DNA of 64,000 nucleotides from Clostridium prolinivorans. GTDB taxonomy: Bacteria; Bacillota; Clostridia; Clostridiales; Clostridiaceae. The stretch is from positions 1 through 64,000 of the forward strand of contig NZ_RJWG01000012.1 of assembly GCF_004011155.1 (NCBI RefSeq), given 5' to 3'. Position 1 is the stretch's first letter; every line of letters begins with the position of its first letter. This document shows, piece by piece, positions 44,585 through 52,860 of the stretch. Both the position numbers and the translations under genes were made by a program. The notes under the pieces are model-generated. The model was not told the origin of the DNA, made no database searches, and saw only the letters and a list, made by a program, of their open reading frames with translations.

Positions 44585-45430
44585 ATGGATAATATACTTT
44601 TTTTAATAAAATCTATGATTTTGGGAATTGTAGAAGGAGTAACAGAATTTTTACCTATATCTTCTACTGGCCATTTAATTATATTTCAAAATTTAATGAA
44701 TTTTAAAGGAATTACTGAAAATTATATTGAAATGTATACTTATGTTATACAGCTTGGAGCTATACTTGCTGTTATTATTCTTTATTGGAAGAAGATAAAA
44801 GACACTTTAATAAATTTTTCTCCAAAGAAAGTTGGATATGAAAGATCTGGATTTAAATTTTGGTTTATGATATTTATAGCATGTATACCCGGTGGTATTT
44901 TTGGTATACTTTTTGATGATTTAGCAGATAAATATTTATTAGCACCAGTACCAGTAGCCATAACATTATTTTTAGGTGCTATTTGGATGATATATGCTGA
45001 AAAAGTATTTAGAAATAATAACTACAATGAAGATGATTTAAATGTAACTCCAGGACAGGCTGTTATAATTGGTTTATTTCAATGTTTGGCTATAATTCCA
45101 GGGATGTCTCGTTCCGCATCAACTATAATTGGAGGATGGGTAGCAGGCTTAACAACTGTTGCTGCTGCAGAGTTTTCTTTCTTTTTGGCAATACCAGTTA
45201 TGGTTGGAATGAGTTTTTTAAAAATTTTAAAACTTGGAGGACTTTCAATTCTTACTTCTCAAGAATTAAATTCTCTTATTGTAGGTTTTGTAGTTTCTTT
45301 TATAGTTGCACTTATTGTAATTAAAAAATTTATTTCTTACCTTCAGAAAAAACCAATGAAAAATTTTGCTATTTATAGAATGATATTTGCAGTTATAGTA
45401 ATTATTGCAGGAATTGCAGGTATATTTTAA
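44585..45430 (+). CDS. uppP: Undecaprenyl-diphosphatase
   Basis: 281 residues, BacA/UppP family, 8 membrane helices. Signature motifs GIVEGVTEFLPISSTGHLI and PGMSRSASTIIGG give the catalytic Glu/His/Ser and the PGxSRS motif. It recycles the undecaprenyl carrier for cell-wall synthesis and gives bacitracin tolerance. ATG 44585 is preferred: AGAGG directly abuts an earlier ATG at 44576 and is 9 bases from this one. Confidence 0.95.
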   Translation: MDNILFLIKSMILGIVEGVTEFLPISSTGHLIIFQNLMNFKGITENYIEMYTYVIQLGAILAVIILYWKKIKDTLINFSPKKVGYERSGFKFWFMIFIACIPGGIFGILFDDLADKYLLAPVPVAITLFLGAIWMIYAEKVFRNNNYNEDDLNVTPGQAVIIGLFQCLAIIPGMSRSASTIIGGWVAGLTTVAAAEFSFFLAIPVMVGMSFLKILKLGGLSILTSQELNSLIVGFVVSFIVALIVIKKFISYLQKKPMKNFAIYRMIFAVIVIIAGIAGIF

Positions 45431-45548
45431 AATTATAGATAAATATTTAAGTTTTATTATTATAGTTTTTGTATTCTATTTTATAGTTAATTTCTAATAA
45501 AATGTAAAAATGATTGTATAAATTAAAAATACATCATAAATTAAGAGA

Positions 45549-45632
45549 AACTTTTTTATAGGCCTCTTTTATAGTAGACAGTTAAAAAATAAAACTGCTT
45601 ACATAAAAGGGGCGTTTCATTTTTTTATAAAT
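45549..45632 (+). terminator. Long interrupted hairpin after uppP
   Basis: GAAAC (45549-45553) with GTTTC (45615-45619), CCTCTTTTAT with ATAAAAGGGG, and an inner GTAGACAGTT with AACTGCTTAC, followed by ATTTTTTTAT. It should terminate uppP, 120 bases downstream. The rest of the 310-base gap is plain AT-rich DNA. Confidence 0.65.
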
Positions 45633-45672
45633 GACTTTTATTATTAAATTTTTCTAATATATAAAAAAAGTA

Positions 45673-45704
45673 TTGACTTTATTACTTTATCATGATAAAG
45701 TAAT
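45673..45704 (+). promoter_or_regulatory. Promoter with a perfect 24-bp palindromic operator
   Basis: TTGACT (45673-45678) is followed at 45681-45704 by a perfect inverted repeat with half-site ATTACTTTATCA and its exact complement TGATAAAGTAAT. A -10-like TAAAGT (45696-45701) lies within it at 17-base spacing. A dimeric repressor bound here would block the amino-acid ABC operon. I cannot name the regulator. Confidence 0.7.
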
Positions 45705-45739
45705 ATCGTAGATTGATAAATATGTAAGGAGTGCTTATA

Positions 45740-46537
45740 ATGAACAAAATAATAAAGAAAATTTTAGCAGTTGGAATAATTGGAGTAATAGTTTTAGGTG
45801 CAGCTGGATGTAGCAATAAATCAAAAGATACAATGGGAAAAGAAAGTCTTGTGCTTGGTTTTGATGATACATTTGTTCCTATGGGATTTAAAGATGAAAA
45901 TGGGGAAATAGTAGGTTTTGATATAGATTTAGCAAAAGAAGTATCTAAAAGAATTGGTAAAGAAATAACTTTTCAGCCTATAGATTGGTCTATGAAAGAA
46001 TCAGAACTTAATTCAGGGAAAATAGATTTAATATGGAATGGATATACTATAACTGATGAAAGAAAAGAAAAAGTAAGTTTTACAAATCCATATTTGGATA
46101 ATAGACAAGTTATAATAACTTTAAAAGATTCAAAGATTAATAGTAAAGCTGATTTAAAAGGAGCAAAAGTAGGAGCACAAAATGAATCAAGTGCAGTTGA
46201 TGCAATAAATAAAGAGCCAGAGCTTTTAAAAAGCTTTGATGGAGGGAAAGTTTATACTTTTGAAACTAATAATGATGCTTTAATGGATTTAGAAGCAAAG
46301 AGAATAGATGCTGTAGTTGCAGATGAAATTTTAGTAAGGTATTATATAAATAAAAAAGGTGCAGAAAAATATAAAATATTAAATGATGATTTTGGAAGCG
46401 AAACTTATGGTGTTGGTTTAAGAAAAGATGATAAAGAGCTTTTAGAAAAAATAAATAAAGCATTTGAAGATATGAAAAATGATGGTACTGCAAAAGCTAT
46501 ATCCGAAAAATGGTTTGGAGAAAATTTATTTAAATAA
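45740..46537 (+). CDS. Amino-acid ABC transporter substrate-binding lipoprotein
   Basis: 265 residues. Lipoprotein signal with lipobox VLGAAGC near residues 17-23. Family 3 solute-binding fold: FDDTFVPMGFKDENGEIVGFDIDLAKEV, IDLIWNGYTITDERKEKVSFTNPY, and KAISEKWFG at the C-terminus. Binds a polar amino acid (Gln, Arg or cystine are possible). ATG 45740 with AAGGAG at 45726. First gene of the operon behind the palindromic operator. Confidence 0.92.
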   Translation: MNKIIKKILAVGIIGVIVLGAAGCSNKSKDTMGKESLVLGFDDTFVPMGFKDENGEIVGFDIDLAKEVSKRIGKEITFQPIDWSMKESELNSGKIDLIWNGYTITDERKEKVSFTNPYLDNRQVIITLKDSKINSKADLKGAKVGAQNESSAVDAINKEPELLKSFDGGKVYTFETNNDALMDLEAKRIDAVVADEILVRYYINKKGAEKYKILNDDFGSETYGVGLRKDDKELLEKINKAFEDMKNDGTAKAISEKWFGENLFK

Positions 46538-46555
46538 AATTATAGGAGGATTTTC

Positions 46556-47197
46556 ATGAATAATATAATCAGCCTGATGCCTCAAATAGGTGAAGGTCTT
46601 ATAGTAACTTTAGAAGTTTTTATACTTACACTGCTTTTTTCTATACCACTTGGAATAATAGTAGCTCTAGGAAGATTATCTAAAAATCCTATATTAAATA
46701 AGATAACAGGCTTTTATGTTTTAATCATGAGAGGAACTCCGCTTTTACTTCAAATAGTATTTATATTCTTTGGATTGCCTATAGTTGGAATAACTTTTGA
46801 TAGATTTCCTGCAGCTATATTAGCTTTTGTACTTAATTATGCAGCATATTTTGCAGAAATATTTAGAGCGGGTATAGCATCTATAGATGAAGGACAGTAT
46901 GAAGGTGCTAAAGTTCTTGGCTTTTCTCCCAAATATACATTTTTTAAAATAATACTTCCACAGGCTGTAAAAGTAATATTGCCAGCAGCAGCTAATGAGA
47001 TTATTACTCTTGTGAAAGATACTGCTCTTGTATATGTAGTTGGCTTGGATGAGCTTTTAAAGGTTGGCAAGATGGCTTCTAATAGAGAAGCTTCATTAAT
47101 ACCTTTAGTTGTAGTAGGAATTATATATTTGCTGTTAATTGCAATATTTACAAGGATTTTTAAAAAAGTAGAAAAAAGATACAGCTATTATCAATAG
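46556..47197 (+). CDS. Amino-acid ABC transporter permease
   Basis: 213 residues, HisM/GlnP-type with about five helices and the EAA loop (GAKVLGFSPKYTFFKIILPQAVKVILPA). FYVLIMRGTPLLLQIVFIFFG is the typical family segment. 18 bases after the binding protein, TAGGAGG site. Confidence 0.93.
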   Translation: MNNIISLMPQIGEGLIVTLEVFILTLLFSIPLGIIVALGRLSKNPILNKITGFYVLIMRGTPLLLQIVFIFFGLPIVGITFDRFPAAILAFVLNYAAYFAEIFRAGIASIDEGQYEGAKVLGFSPKYTFFKIILPQAVKVILPAAANEIITLVKDTALVYVVGLDELLKVGKMASNREASLIPLVVVGIIYLLLIAIFTRIFKKVEKRYSYYQ

Positions 47198-47212
47198 GGA
47201 TGTGATTAAACT

Positions 47213-47896
47213 ATGCTTAAAATTGAGGGATTAGAAAAAAGTTTTGGTAAAAATAAAGTACTAAAAGGAGTAAATCTTGAACTTAAAGAGGGAGAGATTG
47301 GTGTTATAGTTGGGCCTTCAGGTGGAGGAAAAACAACATTATTAAGATGTATAAATGGGCTTACAAAACCTGATTATGGATCTATATTGATAAATGGAAG
47401 ATACTTATATAAAAATGGAGTAATGGCAGAAAAAAAAGAAGAGATTGAAATAAGAAAAGACATAGGTTTGGTATTTCAAAATTTCAATTTATTTCCTCAT
47501 ATGAATGTTTTACAAAATATTACCGAAGCACCTAAAGTTGTACTTAATATGGAAGCTTTTAAAGCTGAAGAAAAAGCTTTAGAAATTTTAAAATTTTTAG
47601 GGCTTGAAGATAAAAAATTAAATTATCCCTTTGAACTTTCAGGAGGACAAAAACAAAGAGTTGCTATAGGAAGAGCTCTTGCTATGGAACCAAAACTTAT
47701 ATGCTTTGATGAACCTACTTCTGCTTTAGATCCAAGTATGACAGAAGAAGTTGCTAATCTTATAAAAAAAGTAAGAGCTGAAAAATCTATGACAGTTTTA
47801 ATTATAACTCATGATATGACTTTTGCTAAGATGGTAGCTGACAGGGTTTTATCTATGGATAATGGTATATTAAAAGAAGAAATAATGTATGTGTAA
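47213..47896 (+). CDS. Amino-acid ABC transporter ATP-binding protein
   Basis: 227 residues. Walker A GPSGGGKTT, Q-loop VFQNFNLFPHM, signature LSGGQKQRVAIGRALAM, Walker B LICFDEPTSALDP and H-loop ITHDM. GlnQ-type. 15 bases after the permease; the operon has one ATPase and one permease, so a homodimer of each is expected. Confidence 0.94.
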   Translation: MLKIEGLEKSFGKNKVLKGVNLELKEGEIGVIVGPSGGGKTTLLRCINGLTKPDYGSILINGRYLYKNGVMAEKKEEIEIRKDIGLVFQNFNLFPHMNVLQNITEAPKVVLNMEAFKAEEKALEILKFLGLEDKKLNYPFELSGGQKQRVAIGRALAMEPKLICFDEPTSALDPSMTEEVANLIKKVRAEKSMTVLIITHDMTFAKMVADRVLSMDNGILKEEIMYV

Positions 47897-47981
47897 GCTT
47901 ATATTATATTGATTGTAATATTATTTACATTGAATTTTAATAAAGTATAGTATATAATTTAATGATGAAAACTTAATAAAG

Positions 47982-48134
47982 CTTTTAGGTGTTTGAAAAA
48001 ACATAACAGGGAAATGCGTGAAACGCTGCAGCCCCCGCTACTGTATGTGGTGCTGCTTGGTCGTTTGCCACTGTAGGAAACTATGGGAAGGTGTACCAAG
48101 CTATGAGCCATAAGCCAGGAGACCTACCTAAAAG
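47982..48134 (+). promoter_or_regulatory. Cobalamin riboswitch
   Basis: P1 pairs CTTTTAGGT (47982-47990) with ACCTAAAAG (48126-48134). The B12-box region is plain: GCCACTGT with a family-typical GGGAAGGTG and GAGCCATAAGCCAGGAGACC, and the core AACAGGGAAATGCGTGAAACG with GCAGCCCCCGCTACTGT. It binds adenosylcobalamin (or another cobalamin form) and represses the downstream genes. Confidence 0.95.
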
Positions 48135-48213
48135 TTAAAGTATTCAACTTTCGGAGGGAAAGGAGGAACGTTTGATAGCAGCTTTTAAGCTTTGCATCAT
48201 GCTTTTATACCTT

Positions 48214-48240
48214 AACTCCCCGCAATGAGGAGTTTTTTTT
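48214..48240 (+). terminator. Cobalamin riboswitch terminator
   Basis: AACTCC (48214-48219) pairs with GGAGTT (48229-48234), followed by T residues, 20 bases before the first gene. The preceding segment GGAGGGAAAGGAGGAACG (48153-48170) is purine-rich and could pair with CTCCCC as antiterminator. Confidence 0.75.
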
Positions 48241-48260
48241 ATTGAATTGAGGTGAATAAA

Positions 48261-48767
48261 ATGGATACAAAGAATTTTGATTTAATAGCTTATCCTTTTT
48301 TAAGTGAAAAATCTTCTTTAGTAAATCATGAGATTTTGACAGATAAACTTTCTGCAACATTAGGATATATATTATCCATTGATACTCCTTTAAAAGAGGA
48401 AACTTGGTGGCTTATGGATAAAATTTTGCATCTTAATGGATCAATAAGAGGTAAGCTTGCAATTACAGAAGAAGATCTAAAAGAAGGACTAGCTATTTAT
48501 AATTCTTTTAAAGAGAAAAATAAACATAGAGTAAATGGGTTTATATATCCAACAGGCCATACAATAGCTTGTGAATATCATAAAGCAAGATGTGAAGCAA
48601 AAATTATTTCAAGAAATTTATATTTATTAAAACAACAAGGTATAAATGTACCTGAAATTTGTATTGATTTTGCTAATTTAACGGCAAATATATTATTTGT
48701 ATTTTCTTTAGAAATAAACAGATTAAATAACATTGAGGAAATTTCATTTCAATCAAAGTCATATTAA
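48261..48767 (+). CDS. PduO-like cobalamin adenosyltransferase family protein
   Basis: 168 residues, all-helical. The block GFIYPTGHTIACEYHKARCEAKIISRNL and the later ICIDFANLTANILFVFSLEIN follow the pattern of PduO-type ATP:cob(I)alamin adenosyltransferases (a G-x-x-A-x-x-H-x-A-R-x-x-x-R helix and an N-x-L-S/T-x-x-L-F-V helix), though the usual R-R-x-E-R cluster is modified. With the riboswitch this supports conversion of imported B12 to AdoCbl. ATG 48261 with GAGGTG before; GTG 48252 lies in that site. Confidence 0.75.
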   Translation: MDTKNFDLIAYPFLSEKSSLVNHEILTDKLSATLGYILSIDTPLKEETWWLMDKILHLNGSIRGKLAITEEDLKEGLAIYNSFKEKNKHRVNGFIYPTGHTIACEYHKARCEAKIISRNLYLLKQQGINVPEICIDFANLTANILFVFSLEINRLNNIEEISFQSKSY

Positions 48768-48791
48768 TTAAAAAACAGGAGATGATAAAAT

Positions 48792-49238
48792 ATGAAAAAA
48801 TCAAATTTAATAAAAGCAGGAGTTACAGTATTAGCAGTTTTAGTTCTTTTCCTTGGATACTTTGGAATTAAAAATGTATTAAGTGGTCAAAGTGGAAACA
48901 AGACAATAGTTATAACAATTAAAGATGATACATCAAATAAAGTTTTAGTTGATAAGAAAAAGTATAAAACAGATGCAGAAAATTTAGCACAATTTTTGGA
49001 TCAATATAAAGATGAATTTCAAGTAGAAATGCAAAATTCTCAATATGGACGTTTCATAGTTGGATTAAAAGGATTAAAAACTACAGATATGAGTAAAGGA
49101 CCATGGTGGATGTATTCATATAATTCTCCAAGCCAAAATGTTAAAATGAAAATTGGAGAAGCACCAGGAGCAGAACAGCTTGGTTTGCATGATAAAGATG
49201 AAATAGAGTTAGTATTTACAAAGAACACAGGTATGTAA
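48792..49238 (+). CDS. DUF4430 surface-anchored protein
   Basis: 148 residues. N-terminal membrane anchor (residues ~8-27, AGVTVLAVLVLFLGYFG), then a DUF4430 domain with FLDQYKDEFQVEM, KGPWWMYSYNSPSQNVKMKIGEAP and LHDKDEIELVFTKN. DUF4430 resembles the C-terminal beta domain of transcobalamin/intrinsic factor. Between a cobalamin adenosyltransferase-like gene and an S component under a B12 riboswitch, a role in capturing cobalamin outside the membrane is a reasonable inference. AGGAG site. Confidence 0.82.
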   Translation: MKKSNLIKAGVTVLAVLVLFLGYFGIKNVLSGQSGNKTIVITIKDDTSNKVLVDKKKYKTDAENLAQFLDQYKDEFQVEMQNSQYGRFIVGLKGLKTTDMSKGPWWMYSYNSPSQNVKMKIGEAPGAEQLGLHDKDEIELVFTKNTGM

Positions 49239-49239
49239 A

Positions 49240-49737
49240 ATGAATATGAGTGCTAGGGAAATTACTAAAATAAGTTTACTTGCAGCCTTCCTTTATATAA
49301 TACAATTTTTAGGTTCATTCGTACTTTATTTTGAGCTTGTTAATTTTACAATACTTACTTATGGTGTTTATCTTAAAAGAAAAGAGGCATGGCTTTCAAC
49401 TGTAGTATTTTGTCTTATTGTAATGCTTACACGTGGTATAGCACCTTGGAGTATAATGTATTTAGTTGTATTTCCTCAATATGCACTTATATATTCTTTA
49501 GTAAAAAATAAAACTAAAAATCAATATATATTAGCATCCGTAGGTTTTATATTAGCATTTTTATGTGGTACACTTATTGATTTACCATTTATGATAAGTG
49601 CAAAATTAAGTTATAAAGCTTTTATTATAAGACTATTAATGGGGTTTCAAGTATCTTTAGGGAATGCAGCAGTAACTTTTATAGCAACTATATATTTATT
49701 AAAACCAATGCAAAGAGTATTTAATTATATTAAATAA
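49240..49737 (+). CDS. ECF transporter S component, probably for cobalamin
   Basis: 165 residues, five or six helices, S-component pattern: AREITKISLLAAFLYIIQFLG at the N-terminus (the A-xx-A region for binding EcfT is weak) and a later helix hairpin RLLMGFQVSLGNAAVTFIAT. Lies one base after the DUF4430 stop (ATG 49240, or 49246). Substrate by context is cobalamin (CbrT-like); the shared EcfAAT module must be encoded elsewhere. Confidence 0.75.
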   Translation: MNMSAREITKISLLAAFLYIIQFLGSFVLYFELVNFTILTYGVYLKRKEAWLSTVVFCLIVMLTRGIAPWSIMYLVVFPQYALIYSLVKNKTKNQYILASVGFILAFLCGTLIDLPFMISAKLSYKAFIIRLLMGFQVSLGNAAVTFIATIYLLKPMQRVFNYIK

Positions 49738-49748
49738 AAATAAATTTT

Positions 49749-49788
49749 AAAGGCGATGACGAATTTTATAGTTGTCGTCTTTGTTTTT
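49749..49788 (+). terminator. Terminator of the B12 operon
   Basis: AAAGGCGATGAC (49749-49760) pairs throughout with GTTGTCGTCTTT (49771-49782) using three G-T pairs, then a T run. Confidence 0.8.
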
Positions 49789-49874
49789 TATGGAAGAAAC
49801 ACTTTGTAGTTTTAAAATATTTAAAAATATTATGTTATAATAAATTATGAAAAATAAAATATACAACAAACGGG

Positions 49875-51656
49875 GTGATTATCATAGAAATAAAAGAAAG
49901 AATTGAAAAATTAAGAAGTCTTATGAAAGAAAGAGATATATATGCTTATATAGTACCAAGTTCCGATCCTCATCAAAGTGAGTATGTAGCTGAGCATTAT
50001 GCTGCAAGAGCTTTTATAACAGGGTTTACTGGTTCTGCAGGGACAGCAGTTATAACATTAGATAAAGCTGGATTATGGACTGATGGCAGATATTTTATCC
50101 AAGCTGAAAATGAGCTTAAAGGTACAGGCATAACTTTATTTAAAATGGGTGAAAAAGGAGTTAAAACTATTGAAGAATTTTTAAAAGAAAATTTACCAGA
50201 TGGTGCTAAAATAGGATTTGATGGTCAAGTAATTTCTGAAAAATATTTTAGAAATATGAAAAATTTATTAAAAGAAAAAAATTTTTCTTATCAAATTAAT
50301 GAGGATTTAATTGATAAAATTTGGGATAAAAGACCTAAAAAGCCTCAAACAGAAGTAATTTTACATGATATAAAATATGCAGGAAAATCAAGAGAAGAAA
50401 AAATTTCTGAAGTAGTAAAAAAAATGAAAGATTTAGGAGCAAATTATTACATAATATCATCATTAGATGATATAGCTTGGCTTTTAAACATTAGAGGAAG
50501 AGATATAGAATGTAATCCTCTTACTATATCTTATGCATTTATTTCAGAAAAAAAATGTTATTTATTCATTGATGAATGTAAAATTAATTCTAAAGTTAGA
50601 GAAGAACTTGAAAGATCAAAAGTTTTTATAAAACCTTATGAAAGTATAGTAAACTTTTTAGAAAATCTTGATGAAGGCACAATTTTATTAGACCCATCTA
50701 AGACTAATACTTTAATTTATAGTTCTATTAAACTTAAAATAATAGAAAAAACTGATATAACTACAATGCTTAAGGCTGTAAAAAATGATGTAGAAATTGA
50801 AAATCTAAGAAAAGCTATGATAAGAGACGGCGTTGCTATGGTTAAATTTTTAAATTGGATAAAAAAGAATGTATCATCAGGCAAAATTACAGAAATAGAT
50901 GCTGCAGATAAATTAGAAGAAATAAGAAAACAAGGAGATAATTTTTATGATTTAAGCTTTGAAACTATATCAGCCTATAAAGCAAATGCTTCAATGCCAC
51001 ATTATCATGCAACAAAAGAGAATCAATCTTTAATAAAACCTGAAGGATTTTATTTAGTAGATTCAGGGGCTCAATATTTAGATGGAACAACGGATATAAC
51101 TAGGACTATAGTTGTAGGGGAACTTACAGAAGAAGAAAAAATAGATTATACTCTTGTATTAAAGGGAATGATTGATTTATCTAAGCAGAGATTTTTATAT
51201 GGAGCTACAGGATCTAATCTAGATATAGTAGCTAGAATGCCTCTTTGGAATGCAGGAATGGATTTTAAGCATGGAACAGGTCATGGTATAGGATTTTTCT
51301 TAAATGTACATGAAGGTCCGCATAGAATATCTATGGCACCTAGTACTGTAAAACTTGAAAAAGGAATGATTGTTTCCAATGAACCTGGTGTTTATAAAGA
51401 AAATAAACATGGAATAAGAATAGAAAATTTAGTTGTTGTTCAGGAAGATGAAAAAACTTATTATGGTGGTCAATTTATGAAATTTGAAACTTTAACTTTA
51501 TGCCCAATAGATACTGATGCTATAGTTTTAGATTTATTAAATGATGAAGAAAGATTATGGCTTAATAACTATCACAAGATGGTTTTTGAAAAGCTATCAC
51601 CATATCTTGAAACTGAAGAACTTGAATATTTAAAGCAAGCGACTAAAGCCATATAA
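49875..51656 (+). CDS. Xaa-Pro aminopeptidase (M24B), likely non-standard start
   Basis: 593 residues, three-domain aminopeptidase P of the large type: two creatinase N domains (IVPSSDPHQSEYVAEHYAAR, GRYFIQAE) and a catalytic M24 domain with metal ligands in YLVDSGAQYLDGTTDITRT, FKHGTGHGIGFFLNVHEGPH and EPGVY. It removes N-terminal residues before proline. The GTG at 49875 lies inside the ribosome site CGGGGTGATT, and the natural N-terminus (xEIKERIEKLR) begins with the codons ATT ATC ATA after it, so initiation may be at ATA 49884 or ATC 49881. The given start is the upstream bound. Confidence 0.9.
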   Translation: MIIIEIKERIEKLRSLMKERDIYAYIVPSSDPHQSEYVAEHYAARAFITGFTGSAGTAVITLDKAGLWTDGRYFIQAENELKGTGITLFKMGEKGVKTIEEFLKENLPDGAKIGFDGQVISEKYFRNMKNLLKEKNFSYQINEDLIDKIWDKRPKKPQTEVILHDIKYAGKSREEKISEVVKKMKDLGANYYIISSLDDIAWLLNIRGRDIECNPLTISYAFISEKKCYLFIDECKINSKVREELERSKVFIKPYESIVNFLENLDEGTILLDPSKTNTLIYSSIKLKIIEKTDITTMLKAVKNDVEIENLRKAMIRDGVAMVKFLNWIKKNVSSGKITEIDAADKLEEIRKQGDNFYDLSFETISAYKANASMPHYHATKENQSLIKPEGFYLVDSGAQYLDGTTDITRTIVVGELTEEEKIDYTLVLKGMIDLSKQRFLYGATGSNLDIVARMPLWNAGMDFKHGTGHGIGFFLNVHEGPHRISMAPSTVKLEKGMIVSNEPGVYKENKHGIRIENLVVVQEDEKTYYGGQFMKFETLTLCPIDTDAIVLDLLNDEERLWLNNYHKMVFEKLSPYLETEELEYLKQATKAI

Positions 51657-51657
51657 T

Positions 51658-51697
51658 AAAAAAAGTTCCATGAATTTTTCATGGAACTTTTTTATTT
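51658..51697 (+). terminator. Terminator of the aminopeptidase gene
   Basis: AAAAAAAGTTCCATGAA pairs with TTCATGGAACTTTTTT. Confidence 0.9.
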
Positions 51698-51760
51698 ATA
51701 TATGATTAATATAGTTATGCAGCATAATATATTTTGCAAAGATAATTTAAAAATTGTATA

Positions 51761-51931
51761 TTACATTAATCTAAAGAATGGAAGATTTAATAAAATATCA
51801 CGTATAGTATCTCGGGAGCTTCCAGCAAGTTTATTATAATTTCTTTCGTTTTTGTAAAATTCATTTCCTTGAGATAATTCGTTTTCATTTAATTCATAAG
51901 TTTTCAAGTATTCGTAAGTTAAACCAAACAT
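51761..51931 (-). CDS. Small hypothetical protein, 56 residues
   Basis: The frame MFGLTYEYLKTYELNENEL to LNLPFFRLM is taken from the ATG at 51931 because GGGGGTG lies 9 bases upstream; longer readings to 52027 have no ribosome site. Charged, no Cys, no membrane helix. I do not recognise it. Confidence 0.55.
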   Translation of the reverse strand: MFGLTYEYLKTYELNENELSQGNEFYKNERNYNKLAGSSRDTIRDILLNLPFFRLM

Positions 51932-52199
51932 TTTATAAGCACCCCCATGATATAATATATAATACATTATATTATATATTAAAATTTTTGTTGCATTAAA
52001 AAATAACATTTGAATTATTTCTTTCAATTATATATTAATACATGACGGACAAAATTTCAATATATTTTATAAAAATTTTTAAATATATTGTTTTTATAAT
52101 TAGTTAGTTAAATTAGTATAATTGACAATTAAATTGTGCTGATTTAATATATATATAAATTTTAAATTTAAATGGAAAGTATATTATAAATTTATATTA

Positions 52200-52323
52200 A
52201 TGATTAAAACACAATAAGCTGTAAATAAATTTCTATTATACAATAAGTAGTATGTTTATTATTGATTTACTTCAAAATATAGTTGTCAATTCTAAGGGAA
52301 AATAATTTTTGTGAGATAATCAT
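52200..52323 (+). repeat. 124-bp dispersed MITE-like repeat, copy B
   Basis: Starts ATGATTAAAACACAATAAGC and ends TTTGTGAGATAATCAT. End repeats ATGATTA-AAA-CACAA and (reverse) ATGATTA-TCT-CACAA match at 12 of 15. ATTA precedes and ATTAA follows, a possible short target duplication. Lies between a hypothetical gene and the thioesterase gene; the remaining 52028-52199 is plain AT-rich DNA. Confidence 0.78.
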
Positions 52324-52366
52324 ATTAATAAATTTATAATTAATATGTGAAAGGAAGTGATTTTTT

Positions 52367-52783
52367 ATGTATAAAAGCATAACAAATTTAAAGGTAAGAT
52401 ATGTAGAAACAGACCAAATGGGAATAGTACATCATTCTAATTATTATATATATTTTGAAGCTGCAAGAGAAGATTTTATAAAAGGTGCAGGTATTTCTTA
52501 TAAATATATTGAAGATACAGGAATAATGATGCCTTTAATCGAGACACAATGCAGATACATTGAAGGAGCAAAATATGGAGATAGTATTAAAATAGAAACT
52601 ACTTTAGAAGAACTTACTCCGGTTAAGATAACTCTTAATTATAATGTTATAAGAGAAAGTGATAATAAGCTTATTTCAAAAGGGAAAACAATTCAGACTT
52701 TTGTAGATAAAAATAATTTTAAGATAATAAACATAAAAAAGAAAAATCCAGAAATTTGGGATAAATTAGAAAAGTTAAAATAA
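52367..52783 (+). CDS. Hotdog-fold acyl-CoA thioesterase (4HBT, YbgC-like)
   Basis: 138 residues. The motif VRYVETDQMGIVHHSNYYIYFEAARED holds the catalytic Asp and the HxxN/Y pattern of the 4HBT/YbgC family. Hydrolyses acyl-CoA or acyl-ACP thioesters. AAGGAAGTG ribosome site. Converges on ftsZ with a shared terminator. Confidence 0.92.
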   Translation: MYKSITNLKVRYVETDQMGIVHHSNYYIYFEAAREDFIKGAGISYKYIEDTGIMMPLIETQCRYIEGAKYGDSIKIETTLEELTPVKITLNYNVIRESDNKLISKGKTIQTFVDKNNFKIINIKKKNPEIWDKLEKLK

Positions 52784-52817
52784 AAAATAATATTTATTTA
52801 AAAATTTTTTACATAAT

Positions 52818-52860
52818 AAAAAAGACAGAGGATATCCTCTTGCCTTTTATATTTTTTTTC
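52818..52860. terminator. Bidirectional terminator
   Basis: The palindromic core GAGGATATCCTC is extended by AAAAGaCa and tGcCTTTT, with a T run to the right and an A run to the left, between two converging genes. Confidence 0.78.

Noticed and set aside
45082-45324. 80-residue plus-strand frame inside uppP
   Set aside because: Out-of-frame overlap with a well-conserved membrane enzyme; composition is that of a shadow frame.
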